Source of the DNA: Pedobacter frigidisoli
Lineage (GTDB): Bacteria > Bacteroidota > Bacteroidia > Sphingobacteriales > Sphingobacteriaceae
Assembly (NCBI RefSeq): GCF_004331675.1
Contig: NZ_SJSN01000019.1
Coordinates: 33,623-97,622, forward strand
Direction of reading: 5' to 3'
Length of the DNA stretch: 64,000 nt
Shown here piece after piece: positions 54,019-63,411 of the stretch (position 1 is the stretch's first letter; each line of letters begins with the position of its first letter). Made by a program: the position numbers and the translations under genes. Below the pieces are notes generated by a model that worked only from the letters and a program-made list of their open reading frames with translations, was not told where the DNA came from and searched no databases.

Positions 54019-55362
54019 TTACTTTTGCTGAAGAAGCATTTCATCTTCCTTAACTTCAATAAGCGCTCTTCCAATGCTGTTGTAGTAGTAGCCCAATTCT
54101 ATCATTTTTGCGAGTTCAAATAGGTTTCGCCCGTCGAAAATTACCCTATCTGCTATTATTGCCGACATTTTTTCGAAATCGGGATTTCTAAAAACAGACC
54201 ATTCCGTTGCAATAAGTAATGCGTTTGCACCCTCTAATACTGAATATTGGTCTGTGGCGTAATTAATTTTATCTTCAAATATCGATTTAACATTTTCCAT
54301 TCCCTCTGGATCAAAAACACTAACGCTGGCGCCATTATCCAACAAGGCTTTAATGATATATAACGCAGGGGCTTCTCTAACATCATCGGTTTCTGGTTTA
54401 AAGGCCAGTCCCCAAATTGCAAAATGCTTACCGCTAATGTTTTGATTGAAATAGGTAATTACCTTATCCACCAATATAGTTTTCTGCAATTCATTAACCT
54501 CCATTACGGATTTAAGGATCTTGAAATCGTAAACATTTTCGTCTGAAGCTTTAACAAGTGCCTGAACGTCTTTTGGAAAACACGAGCCACCATATCCTAT
54601 ACCAGGAAAGAGAAATCTTTTGCCGATGCGTTCATCTGAGCCCATTCCTTTTCGAACCGCATCAACATCTGCACCAAGAAGTTCGCAAAGGTTAGCGATT
54701 TCGTTCATAAACGTAATCTTAGTTGCCAAAAATGAATTTGCTGCATATTTGGTTAGTTCAGATGAGCGCTCATCCATAAACAAAATCGGGTTACCCTGAC
54801 GTACATATGGTGCATAAAGCTCGGTCATAATCTTTTTTGCATGTTCACTTGTGGTACCCAGCACTACGCGATCTGGCTTCATAAAGTCGTCTACAGCAAC
54901 TCCTTCTCTTAAAAATTCTGGGTTGGAAACTACATCAACCTTTATATCGGTATAGGTTTTGAAAATTGCGCTTACCTTATCCGCTGTTCCAACGGGTACA
55001 GTTGATTTATTAACGATGATTTTATAATCCGTAATTAAGTGCGCAATGTCTTTTGCTGCCCCTAAAATGTAAGAAAGATCTGCAGCACCATCTCCACCTG
55101 GGGGAGTTGGTAGCGCCATAAAAATAATCTGCGCATCTTTTACAGCAAGTGCAAGATCTGTGGTAAATGTTAATCTTTTCTGACTAATATTACGATGAAA
55201 AAGAAGATCGAGGCCTGGCTCATATATCGGCAGTTCACCTGCTTGCATTTTTTGGATCTTTGCCACGTTAATATCTACACATGTGACATCGTTTCCTGTT
55301 TCGGCAAGGCATGTGCCTGTTACTAGCCCAACATAACCGGTACCAATTACTGCTATTTTCAT
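54019..55362 (-). CDS. ugd: UDP-glucose 6-dehydrogenase
   Basis: 447 residues. The NAD-binding start IGTGYVGLVTGTCLAE, the central NEFLREG-type segment (SNPEFLREGVAVDD) and the catalytic cysteine in GYGGSCFPKDVQAL (about 260) are all present, and the C-terminal domain has GLAFKPETDDVREAP. It oxidises UDP-glucose to UDP-glucuronate with two NAD. It is followed by the UDP-glucuronate decarboxylase, so the pair makes UDP-xylose. A GGGCTATA site lies 77 bases upstream. Confidence 0.96.
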   Translation of the reverse strand: MKIAVIGTGYVGLVTGTCLAETGNDVTCVDINVAKIQKMQAGELPIYEPGLDLLFHRNISQKRLTFTTDLALAVKDAQIIFMALPTPPGGDGAADLSYILGAAKDIAHLITDYKIIVNKSTVPVGTADKVSAIFKTYTDIKVDVVSNPEFLREGVAVDDFMKPDRVVLGTTSEHAKKIMTELYAPYVRQGNPILFMDERSSELTKYAANSFLATKITFMNEIANLCELLGADVDAVRKGMGSDERIGKRFLFPGIGYGGSCFPKDVQALVKASDENVYDFKILKSVMEVNELQKTILVDKVITYFNQNISGKHFAIWGLAFKPETDDVREAPALYIIKALLDNGASVSVFDPEGMENVKSIFEDKINYATDQYSVLEGANALLIATEWSVFRNPDFEKMSAIIADRVIFDGRNLFELAKMIELGYYYNSIGRALIEVKEDEMLLQQK

Positions 55363-55438
55363 ATTTATTTTTTAGTAGAAGTGTTTTATTTATCTCAAAA
55401 TTAGTATTGCGAAATTAGATCCCCAGTCGAAATTGACA

Positions 55439-55446
55439 TATAGCCC
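55439..55446 (-). promoter_or_regulatory. GGGCTATT-type motif, copy 9 (GGGCTATA, ahead of ugd)
   Basis: On the minus strand the bases read GGAAAGGGCTATATG, one mismatch from GGGCTATT, pointing toward ugd 77 bases away. No pairing arm was seen for this copy. Confidence 0.33.
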
Positions 55447-55529
55447 TTTCCTACCAAATTATTAACTCCTATATTATCTGATTGTGAATAAGTGAGTTGC
55501 AGTATGTATAGCCATTTCGTACAAATGCA

Positions 55530-56696
55530 CTATTTGCGTTTCGATCGCTCCCATGCAGCACTTTGATTCTTATTGAGGTAACGAAAAATCCCTGCAACAA
55601 CTGCATAATTCATTACGCAAAAGTAGTATGGAATAAAAAAAGATTTAATCCTGATATTCTTGCGCTCAAATAAGGCACCAAGTAGGCTACAGCCATAAAA
55701 TATGACCTGAAAAATTAACATTGTAATATAAAAAGGTTTAGGTTGATGGAGTGCGATCAGAATATTTAGTCCAAGTATAAGCACCAAAAGAAATGGGGTA
55801 ATAGTCCACCTTAGTACTCGATGAGAAATGTATTGGAAAGTAAGTAATGGATAATGAAATGGGTTGGCAGCTTTTTTAAGTCTTAAAATAGATTGTAAGC
55901 CACCCGCTGCAATCCTAATTTTACGCTTTAGTTCTTCTGCGGTATTTGCTGATGCTGTTTCCATGGCGTAGGCGTTTGGCTCATAGGCAATAACGTAGCC
56001 CTGTTCCGCAATCCTCATTGCAATCATGTGATCGTCGATAATGGTATCAGCCTCCACCGGCTGGTATAAATTGGTTCGTATACTGAATAGTTCTCCAGCA
56101 GCTCCTACGTTAGAATATAATTCATAATCCCATTTTTTGAGTGCAGATTCATACTTCCAATAAAATCCCTCACCCGCAGAACTGGCATCAGCATGTTCAT
56201 TTACTAGTATTCGTTTTTCTCCTGCCACTGCGCCAACTTTTGGATGTTGATAGTGTTTAACCAACTCTCTCACTGCATCTTTATTTAGAAAAGTATTGGC
56301 ATCAGTAAATATCAGGATCTCACCCTGAACATAAGGAATTGCTCTTTTGATAGCGGCCATTTTTCCATTACGATCATTGTTATGGAGAAGCAATATACTG
56401 TTGAAAGTGTTAATTAGTGCTGGAGTACGGTCTGTAGATCCATCGGTAATAAAAATAACCTGTGTTAATTGCTTTGGATAGTTTAGGGTGAGGGTATTCT
56501 TGATCTTCTCAAAAATCATTTCCTCCTCATTCCAAGCGGCTACAAGAATGGTTACAGTTGGTAAACTAACATTTGCATCAACAGTCTTATTGTCCTTAAA
56601 AAGTCTTTTTATTCTGATGATGATATAGAGTAGTATGGCATAACCAACATAAGTGTATATAACCAAAAATAATGCAATCCAAAAAAGTGTAATCAT
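55530..56696 (-). CDS. Membrane glycosyltransferase family 2
   Basis: 388 residues. An N-terminal membrane helix (about 3-27) is followed by a GT2 domain (VTILVAAWNEEEMIFEKI near 48; IFITDGSTDRTPALI; IFTDANTF as DxD-type motif; TIIDDHMIAMRIAEQGY near 217), and three membrane helices at the C-terminus (about 300-375). The build is that of cellulose-synthase-like or EpsG-cluster GT2 enzymes, but the QxxRW motif is not clear. It lies about 170 bases ahead of ugd. Confidence 0.86.
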   Translation of the reverse strand: MITLFWIALFLVIYTYVGYAILLYIIIRIKRLFKDNKTVDANVSLPTVTILVAAWNEEEMIFEKIKNTLTLNYPKQLTQVIFITDGSTDRTPALINTFNSILLLHNNDRNGKMAAIKRAIPYVQGEILIFTDANTFLNKDAVRELVKHYQHPKVGAVAGEKRILVNEHADASSAGEGFYWKYESALKKWDYELYSNVGAAGELFSIRTNLYQPVEADTIIDDHMIAMRIAEQGYVIAYEPNAYAMETASANTAEELKRKIRIAAGGLQSILRLKKAANPFHYPLLTFQYISHRVLRWTITPFLLVLILGLNILIALHQPKPFYITMLIFQVIFYGCSLLGALFERKNIRIKSFFIPYYFCVMNYAVVAGIFRYLNKNQSAAWERSKRK

Positions 56697-56828
56697 AAGA
56701 TTTAGCGATTTACCAACTTGGCGGTATTAATTTTTTTTGATAAACGCCAATGTTTAGGTATGCTGCGAAGGTATTGATGATGTTTAGGGCGTTCAATAGT
56801 ACTTTACTACCATTTTATTTTGAGGCTA

Positions 56829-57746
56829 TTAATTGGGAGGTTTATAGCCTATATCCCTGCTTTCTTTTGAGTGGTTTAAGTTCCATCTTAAACCTTTAAT
56901 TACTTGTGCAGCCAGCTCTTTCTTGCCTTTTAGCAAATACCTAAATATTTCTCTTGGCGCAACAATTAAAAGGTAATAGCATGTAAAGATAGCTGTGTTA
57001 AATGCTCCAGTGTTCCTTCTGATAAAAAGCATTCTATTACGTGTCATAAAAAAGGTTTTGATGCTGCTTTCCTTTCCCACGCTCATAGATTCCTTATGAA
57101 AAATATGGGTTTTGCCAGTAAACCAAATCTTTTTTCCAGCTCTTTTAAATTGCTCGCACCAATCTAATTCCTCATAATAAAGAAAATACTGTTCTGCCAT
57201 AGCACCAATGGCCAAAAGATCTGCCTTTTTGCACATCATCGCAGCGCCGTGGCAATAACCTGTTTCCCCGCTTATTTGGTTGTACTGTTGATCGTTTTCT
57301 TCCATAAATCCAATTGCCTTGTTTCTGCAAGTGAGGTAATTCATTTCTGTAAAACCAGCATATTGTATAACAGACGGATTATCAAAATAATATATCAATG
57401 GCGAAATAATGCCTATTTCAGGGTTTTCTTTCATCTCCTTAACAAGCTGATCGATCAATCCAGGAATTACTTCTGTGTCATTGTTGAGCATCAAGATATA
57501 TTCGCCACCTGCTTCTTTTACACCTAGGTTATTGCCACCGGCAAAGCCGAGATTACTCTCCGATCGAATATATTTAAGTCCGGGATAACATTTTTTAAAG
57601 TCATCTCCATAATCCTCTACACTTCCATTATCAACCAATATCACTTCGGTAAATGCTGCTGGTAAGTGTGCCCGAACCGACCTTAAAAACTCGAGTGTTA
57701 CCAAGGGTTGATTGTAGTTTACGGAGATGATTGAAGTTAATGCCAT
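56829..57746 (-). CDS. Glycosyltransferase family 2, rhamnosyltransferase-like
   Basis: 305 residues. ISVNYNQPLVTLEFLRSV, VILVDNGSVED and MLNNDTEVIPGL (DxD place) are typical of the rhamnosyl/WbbL-like GT2 branch, and YEELDWCEQFKRAGKKIWF is the acceptor/base motif. A C-terminal hydrophobic patch (about 240-260) fits membrane attachment. It faces away from scpA, with about 135 bases between them. A TATAGCTC string at 57784-57791 (AGAGCTATA on the minus strand) is one base off the GGGCTATA form of the recurrent motif. Confidence 0.86.
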   Translation of the reverse strand: MALTSIISVNYNQPLVTLEFLRSVRAHLPAAFTEVILVDNGSVEDYGDDFKKCYPGLKYIRSESNLGFAGGNNLGVKEAGGEYILMLNNDTEVIPGLIDQLVKEMKENPEIGIISPLIYYFDNPSVIQYAGFTEMNYLTCRNKAIGFMEENDQQYNQISGETGYCHGAAMMCKKADLLAIGAMAEQYFLYYEELDWCEQFKRAGKKIWFTGKTHIFHKESMSVGKESSIKTFFMTRNRMLFIRRNTGAFNTAIFTCYYLLIVAPREIFRYLLKGKKELAAQVIKGLRWNLNHSKESRDIGYKPPN

Positions 57747-57880
57747 TATTCCTGCAAAAGTACTAGATGATATCTTGCTTGTGTATAGCTCTTTTGTGTA
57801 GTTTTAAATCGCCAAACTTCAGCTTCAACTAGCATAATCCGTATCCTTTTTTTTGTTAAAACCTACTATATTTGCCGTTA

Positions 57881-58624
57881 ATGCAATCAGAAAATTTTGA
57901 GATAAAACTTCCGGTATTCGAAGGACCATTCGATTTGTTGCTGTTCTTTATAGAACGAGATGAACTGAATATTCAGGATATAGAGATTGCAAAGATTACC
58001 AACGATTTTTTGGCTTATATTCACCAACTCCTGGCCTTAAATGTAGAAGTAGCAAGCGAGTTTATTTTGGTTGCCGCTACTTTAATGCGGATAAAATCCA
58101 AAATGCTTTTACCAAGAATAGAGGTAGACGAGGCTGGAAATGAAATTAATCCAGAGCAAGACCTGATTGCCCGATTAATTGCCTACAAGCAATTTAAATC
58201 GGCTGCAGAGGAAATGAAAGTTTTTGAAGATGCCAGATTGAAGCAGGAGCGAAGAGGTAACATCGAATACGATTTAAACCTTGCCGCAGAATCCTCCACC
58301 CATCAAGATGAACTTCTATCTTTAGATCTGTATAAATTGCTCACAGTTTACCAGCGTACCATGCAGAAATATGATTTGCGTAGTGAAGAGGTAAAACATA
58401 CGGTTATCCAATACCCTTATACCATAGAGCAGCAAAAACATTTTATCGCCAACCTTTTAAATATTAATGAGCAGATTGACTTTGCGCTTGTACTTAAAAA
58501 CTCAGATAACAAAGTGCATTTTGTGTATAATTTTCTCGCCATCTTAGAGATGCTGCAGCAACAAATTGTCGAGATTACCATTGGAAGTGGGTTTAACAAT
58601 TTTAAGGTAAAAGCCGTTAATTAA
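57881..58624 (+). CDS. scpA: Segregation and condensation protein A
   Basis: 247 residues from the ATG at 57881; an in-frame TTG at 57872 is open but unneeded. The family start KLPVFEGPFDLLLFFIERDELNIQDIEI is clear, as are ATLMRIKSKMLLP and the C-terminal winged-helix part. ScpA is the kleisin that bridges SMC heads for chromosome segregation. It is a housekeeping gene; scpB is not in view. A TATATTTG string (57867-57874) ends six bases ahead of the ATG; if it is the -7 box the message would be almost leaderless. Confidence 0.92.
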   Translation: MQSENFEIKLPVFEGPFDLLLFFIERDELNIQDIEIAKITNDFLAYIHQLLALNVEVASEFILVAATLMRIKSKMLLPRIEVDEAGNEINPEQDLIARLIAYKQFKSAAEEMKVFEDARLKQERRGNIEYDLNLAAESSTHQDELLSLDLYKLLTVYQRTMQKYDLRSEEVKHTVIQYPYTIEQQKHFIANLLNINEQIDFALVLKNSDNKVHFVYNFLAILEMLQQQIVEITIGSGFNNFKVKAVN

Positions 58625-59152
58625 GTAATTGCCAAGTTGGAAGACTATTATTTATTTAAAAGTTTGATTGCCTGTTTTTTGAAAAGCAAAACCTATAGCG
58701 CTGTTAATGTTCGCCGGGCTTTACATTAAATCTTTTTGTGAAAGCGATCATTGAACTTAGTGCATTGCATCAAAAAGGATATCATTCCAATCCCGTTTAA
58801 TAATATAGGCTTTTATCGCTATTTGGGGTTGCAAGGCGCCAATTTTAAATTCTATATCAAAAATAGCTTTGGGTTTTTTCCTACTTCAAAATAGCGATTT
58901 ACCTTGCTTTCTCAACCTCCTATAAGCGTAAAGCTCCCAATTCTAAGCAGATGTATTTGGGTTTTTATTTGCATGCCTTATTATCTACAAAAGTTCTTCG
59001 GGTATGAAAAGTTAGCAGAACTATCGGCCACCACAATGGGTAAATCTTTCATTTCCAAAACCTATAAAACCGAGGGCTAGCGTTCTTAATGTTTAAATTG
59101 ATCAATGGCGCTAATTAACTCATATTCACCTAGGCTTTAACGATTAATTTCT
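58625..59152. other. Gene-free region, possibly a decayed gene
   Basis: No intact gene. Between about 58740 and 59080 the plus strand gives short protein-like stretches in shifting frames (for example YKRKAPNSKQMYLGFYLHAL and YEKLAELSATTMGKSF) separated by stops and frameshifts. This may be an old, decayed gene of unknown kind. I could not assign a family. Confidence 0.35.
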
Positions 59153-59160
59153 TACTTTTG
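59153..59160 (+). promoter_or_regulatory. Candidate -7 box for glyA
   Basis: TACTTTTG matches the Bacteroidota -7 consensus TAnnTTTG and ends 24 bases ahead of the glyA ATG. No TTG is seen at the -33 distance, so it is a partial match. Confidence 0.45.
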
Positions 59161-59184
59161 CCAAAAAAATACAAACCTATAACG

Positions 59185-60456
59185 ATGAAACGCGACAACC
59201 AAATTTTTGAACTTATTGATAAGGAACTAGATCGCCAAGAGCACGGTTTAGAACTTATTGCATCAGAAAACTTTGTAAGTAAGCAGGTAATGGAAGCTGC
59301 TGGTTCGGTATTAACCAATAAATATGCTGAAGGTTTGCCCGGAAAACGTTATTATGGTGGCTGCCAAGTAGTAGATGTTGTAGAACAAATTGCTATAGAT
59401 AGGGCTAAGGAATTGTTCAGTGCTGCGTGGGTTAACGTTCAGCCGCACTCTGGCGCACAGGCAAATGCTGCGGTAATGTTGGCGGTTTTGCAACCTGGTG
59501 ATAAAATTTTAGGTTTCGATCTTTCTCACGGTGGTCACTTAACTCATGGTTCTCCGGTAAATTTTTCAGGTAAGTTATATCAACCATTTTTTTATGGTGT
59601 TGAAAGAGAAACCGGATTGATCGACTATAAAAAATTAGAAGAAGTTGCGTTGGCAGAAAAACCAAAGTTAATCATCTGCGGTGCATCTGCCTATTCACGT
59701 GAGTGGGATTATGCTTTTATCCGTTCTGTTGCCGATAAGGTTGGCGCATTGGTATTGGCCGATATTTCTCATCCTGCAGGTTTAATTGCAAAAGGATTGC
59801 TGGCTAACCCACTTCCGCATTGCCATATTGTAACTACTACAACACATAAAACCTTACGTGGTCCTCGTGGTGGTATGATTATGATGGGTAAGGATTTCGA
59901 AAACCCATGGGGATTAAAAACGCCAAAGGGTGAAACACGCATGATGAGTAACTTACTGGATATGGCTGTTTTCCCAGGCACTCAAGGTGGTCCGTTAGAA
60001 CATATTATTGCAGCAAAAGCAATTGCTTTTGGCGAAGCTTTGACTGATGAGTATGGTGATTATATTAAACAAGTAGCAGCAAATGCACAGGCAATGGCCA
60101 AGGCTTTTGTTGAAAAAGGATATGGAATTATTTCTGGTGGAACGGATAACCATTTAATGTTGATCGATCTTCGTAATAAGAACATTACCGGTAAAGTTGC
60201 CGAAAATGCCTTAGAAAAGGCCGAGATAACCGTAAATAAAAACATGGTTCCTTTCGATGATAAATCACCATTCGTAACATCAGGAATTCGTGTAGGTACA
60301 GCCGCAATTACAACTCGTGGTTTAAAGGAAACTGAGATGCAGCAAATTGTAGATTTGATCGATCAGGTTTTAACTAACCCAGAAGATGAGGCAAACCTTA
60401 ACGCCGTTAAAGCTGAAGTTTATAAATTGGTAAGCGCATTTCCACTATATAAATAA
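59185..60456 (+). CDS. glyA: Serine hydroxymethyltransferase
   Basis: 423 residues from the ATG at 59185; a TTG at 59158 is open but would run into the promoter box. It converts serine and tetrahydrofolate to glycine and methylene-tetrahydrofolate with PLP. The family signatures are present: ELIASENFVS near 26, KYAEGLPGKRYYGGC near 51, QPHSGAQANAAV and the PLP lysine in TTTTHKTLRGPRGG (about 225). A clear terminator follows. It is a housekeeping gene unrelated to the EPS region. Confidence 0.97.
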   Translation: MKRDNQIFELIDKELDRQEHGLELIASENFVSKQVMEAAGSVLTNKYAEGLPGKRYYGGCQVVDVVEQIAIDRAKELFSAAWVNVQPHSGAQANAAVMLAVLQPGDKILGFDLSHGGHLTHGSPVNFSGKLYQPFFYGVERETGLIDYKKLEEVALAEKPKLIICGASAYSREWDYAFIRSVADKVGALVLADISHPAGLIAKGLLANPLPHCHIVTTTTHKTLRGPRGGMIMMGKDFENPWGLKTPKGETRMMSNLLDMAVFPGTQGGPLEHIIAAKAIAFGEALTDEYGDYIKQVAANAQAMAKAFVEKGYGIISGGTDNHLMLIDLRNKNITGKVAENALEKAEITVNKNMVPFDDKSPFVTSGIRVGTAAITTRGLKETEMQQIVDLIDQVLTNPEDEANLNAVKAEVYKLVSAFPLYK

Positions 60457-60488
60457 TATTGCTAGTATTGGCTTTGGAAACATTAGCC

Positions 60489-60523
60489 TAAAGCAGTTAC
60501 ATTCATTTGTAGCTGCTTTTTTG
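60489..60523 (+). terminator. Intrinsic terminator after glyA
   Basis: AAGCAG-TTACA (60491-60501) pairs with TGTAG-CTGCTT (60509-60519) around a short loop, with one bulge, and is followed by TTTTTT. It lies 35 bases past the glyA stop. Confidence 0.8.
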
Positions 60524-60544
60524 TTTACTATATGTTGTCAATGA

Positions 60545-60740
60545 ATTAATCTTGATCAATTTGTGGGCTATAGTTTTGTAAATCCCATAATCCATTAATC
60601 TTGGTCATTTCGTAGGCTATTATCTTATCATCCCAAAATCCTTAAATTCCTAGTCAAATTTGTAGACTATAGTTTTGTAAATCCCATAATCCATTAATCT
60701 TGGTCATTTCGTAGGCTATTATCTTATCATCCCAAAATCC
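60545..60740 (+). repeat. Tandem repeat of about 99 bases (four ~49-base subunits)
   Basis: Four subunits of 49, 48, 51 and 48 bases (60545-60593, 60594-60641, 60642-60692, 60693-60740), each ending in CCCATAATCC or CCCAAAATCC. Subunits 1 and 3 resemble each other (GGGCTATAGTTTTGTAAATC and GACTATAGTTTTGTAAATC), and subunits 2 and 4 are identical. The true period is thus about 99 bases. It lies in the glyA/lipoprotein gap, non-coding in every frame. Confidence 0.85.
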
Positions 60741-60870
60741 TTAAAATCTTGCTTATAAAGTAAAGGGCCGATATTCTTTATCAGAAATATCGACCCTTAC
60801 CATCTAAATTAACGCTCTCGAATATATAAACGTCTTTCAGCTAAAATTGTTTTAGAGGAAGTGAAAAAAA

Positions 60871-62244
60871 TTAATATTTCTCATAACAGCCTAATGAAGA
60901 AGGGAAATTCCTTGTTTTATCCTTTATATCTTTGTTTAGATGAGTGCCGAAATATGGATCTGAGCTTAGGTTGTAGCCTTTCTTCAAAGCCATACTGTTA
61001 TCCTGCAATTCAAAATTATCTAAACTACTAGCAACAAAGGCAGGCTCAATATTTAATATATTCCCGTTAGTGTTATAAGTTGTTGTAGAGGTTTTTATCA
61101 AGTTGTTAAAAATCTTTGTTTCAATAATAGCCGAAGTCTTTCTTTGAATATCCAGTTCATTTTCAAGGTTTCCCCAAATAATGTTATTTGTTAAATCCAG
61201 TTCTAGCTTGTTATAGGCCTTGGCCGATAAATAATCAGAGAAACTCAATGCTGCGGTTTTTCGTGGAAAATCCAGATTATATCCTGCGAAAGTATTCTGT
61301 TTCAAATTATATTTTCCGCCACCTGTTGCATAAATCAGGTAATTTCCACAGTTGTACATTAAATTGTTAAAGGCAAGCAACTCTGTATGGTAACCTATAT
61401 AGGCAGCAACCTGCATATTCTTAATTACACTATTGCTTAAAATTAACTTCGGATTAGTGTTTGGAGACAGTGAATCGGCAGTAATGCCAACAGATGCATT
61501 TTTAATAACCGCATTCTTAATAATGCCACTGCCATTTCGTTTTAAAAAGATACCTTTCCATTGACCTGGCTCGTCGCTGTAAGAACTCTCAAGCCGATCG
61601 CTACAAAACAATATCGGGTTCACGGCCGATCCGGCGGCAATCAGGTTTCCTTCGATATTTAAAGTCGCATCCTTATGGAAATAAATCTTTGCCCCAGGTT
61701 GAATCGTTAATGAAAAACCATTTCGGAGCGTTGCAGAGCCATAAATAATATACGGCAGGTTGTTCGTCCAAGTCGTGTTGCTATTAATCGATAGGCCATT
61801 AATAAAAACAGCATTTTGCCCATAAGCCAACAACTTTATTACTTGTCTATTCCCATTCGTATTTAAGATAATGGAATCCTGAACAATAAAGGGCAAGCTT
61901 TTATCATCAGGATTAATGTTAACCTTTACAAAAATATTTAGCGAGTCCTGTCCATTAATAATCAAATTGTGCTCAACAGCTGAGTTTTCGCCATTTATAT
62001 TTATACTGAAAGCCGAAGCATTCCCACCAGCCAATTCAACTTGAGATACAATTACCGCATCACTATTCCTGTTCGAAATTTTTATTCGTTTGGTTACAGA
62101 ACCTACAGATGTAAAAACAGTATCAAAAAAAATGCTGTCCTTAGATAAAGTTAGCTTTGCACTCGGGTCATCGGTTATACTTTCATCTTTCCTGCAAGCC
62201 GAAAAAATAATACCTATTAAAATGAAGCCAATAAATATGCGCAT
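60871..62244 (-). CDS. Surface lipoprotein with right-handed beta-helix
   Basis: 457 residues from the ATG at 62244; a TTG two codons earlier is open. The lipoprotein signal ends in IIFSAC (Cys17). Residues about 35-140 look like an immunoglobulin-like beta domain (FFDTVFTSVGSVTKRIKISN), and residues about 150-400 carry many short beta turns of the parallel beta-helix kind, with repeats such as SNSVIKNMQVAAYIG and NNIIWGN. No catalytic motif is clear. It is probably displayed on the outer membrane; binding or hydrolysis of a polysaccharide is possible but not shown. Confidence 0.72.
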   Translation of the reverse strand: MRIFIGFILIGIIFSACRKDESITDDPSAKLTLSKDSIFFDTVFTSVGSVTKRIKISNRNSDAVIVSQVELAGGNASAFSININGENSAVEHNLIINGQDSLNIFVKVNINPDDKSLPFIVQDSIILNTNGNRQVIKLLAYGQNAVFINGLSINSNTTWTNNLPYIIYGSATLRNGFSLTIQPGAKIYFHKDATLNIEGNLIAAGSAVNPILFCSDRLESSYSDEPGQWKGIFLKRNGSGIIKNAVIKNASVGITADSLSPNTNPKLILSNSVIKNMQVAAYIGYHTELLAFNNLMYNCGNYLIYATGGGKYNLKQNTFAGYNLDFPRKTAALSFSDYLSAKAYNKLELDLTNNIIWGNLENELDIQRKTSAIIETKIFNNLIKTSTTTYNTNGNILNIEPAFVASSLDNFELQDNSMALKKGYNLSSDPYFGTHLNKDIKDKTRNFPSSLGCYEKY

Positions 62245-62296
62245 ACTCAAACTTAGATATTTGTTCGAGTTTCTACAATAGAAAATCTATAATCCT

Positions 62297-62992
62297 TTAT
62301 TCTGCAAAGGCCAGAGCGGCGATGCTAACCTTTCCAGCACCATTTGTCAGAAGTTCATTGGCACAGGCCTCTAAAGTTGCCCCAGTGGTAATTACGTCAT
62401 CAATTAATAAGATGTTTTCCTAAAATTAAATCAGGTGAGATCACCTTAAAAACCTCCTGCATGTTCTCATAACGATTATACCTGCTTTTTTTCGTTTGAC
62501 TTTCCGTCGAAACCATGCGAATTAAATTATCTTCACTAAAAGTAATACCCATTTTCTCTGCAATGCCCTCTGCTATATAAGTATCTGGTTATATCCCCTA
62601 AGCCTCAGTTTTTTACGGTGCAGAGGCACAGGGATCACTAAATCGATACCATTGTAAAGTGGGCTAGCTTTCAACCTTTCACCAAGCAAGCTACCTAAGG
62701 CAATGCCTACCGCTGTTTTTCCGTTATACTTTAAATTGTGTATTAGGTTTTGAACCTTAGCGCCTTTCCTAAAATTAAGCATAGCCATTGCTGCATTTAA
62801 CGGTAATCGGCCCCACAATTGTTTCGCTACCCTATTCTCCGCATGTAAGTGGTAATCCGTAAAAGGCATATCATATAAGCATTTGGTACAGATCACGTTT
62901 TCGCTATGAAACAATGAAGTTCCGCAAGCATTGCATAAATTTGGAAACAATAACCCAAGTAAATCAACACCCCAACGCTTTATTGCTATCAT
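62297..62992 (-). pseudogene. comF: ComF-family phosphoribosyltransferase, two apparent frameshifts
   Basis: The first 139 codons read as a normal ComF N-terminus with a zinc-finger-like CNACGTSLF...ICTKC and IPVPLHRKKLRLRGYNQ. A frameshift just after GYNQ (about 62582) ends that frame. A second frame continues to about 62420 (AEGIAEKMGI, NRYENMQEVFKV), and the third holds the phosphoribosyltransferase motif LLIDDVITTGATLEAC and ends at 62297. Both breaks look like single missing bases, so this may be a sequencing error in a live gene rather than a true pseudogene. ComF helps DNA uptake in competent bacteria. I keep it as broken because the given sequence cannot make the full protein. Confidence 0.8.
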
Positions 62993-63108
62993 GTAACTAA
63001 TCTATAAAATTTCCATATAAATAGAATAGCTATTAAATCATTTGTTAGGAGATCACGTTCCAGCTATATATATATAAGGATAGTCCCGCCCTCCATTCCA
63101 AATCCTCG

Positions 63109-63127
63109 CCCCGAAAAAGGATCGGGG
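63109..63127 (+). repeat. Short perfect inverted repeat upstream of rRNA promoters
   Basis: CCCCGA (63109-63114) and TCGGGG (63122-63127) form a perfect six-pair stem with a seven-base loop. It could be an extragenic palindrome or a transcript end; no T-run follows. Confidence 0.5.
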
Positions 63128-63381
63128 CTGCGGGTTTTCCATTGTGGTCGGATATAGGTGGCACGGACGCTGCAGGGAACCATGACCGGGCGCAGAACCG
63201 AAAGATCCCCATAAAAATGAGATCCCTTAGATCAGCTCCCCTTATATCTTAAATCAGCGGGAAAGGCCTGCGCCCATGCCCCAAACACCTCGATGGGGAA
63301 AAGGTTTGCCTCCCCGCCTGATTTTTTTTCCCTATCGCAGAGCGACTTATGGAAATGCCGTAAGTTTTTCGCCTCTACTAT

Positions 63382-63411
63382 TTGGAAACTGCCGGATTAT
63401 TCCTACTTTTG
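63382..63411 (+). promoter_or_regulatory. rRNA promoter P2 (distal)
   Basis: TTG (63382-63384) and TACTTTTG (63404-63411), spaced 19 bases apart, fit the Bacteroidota -33/-7 pattern exactly. It is followed by GCATCCCGC and lies about 470 bases ahead of the 16S gene. Confidence 0.75.
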
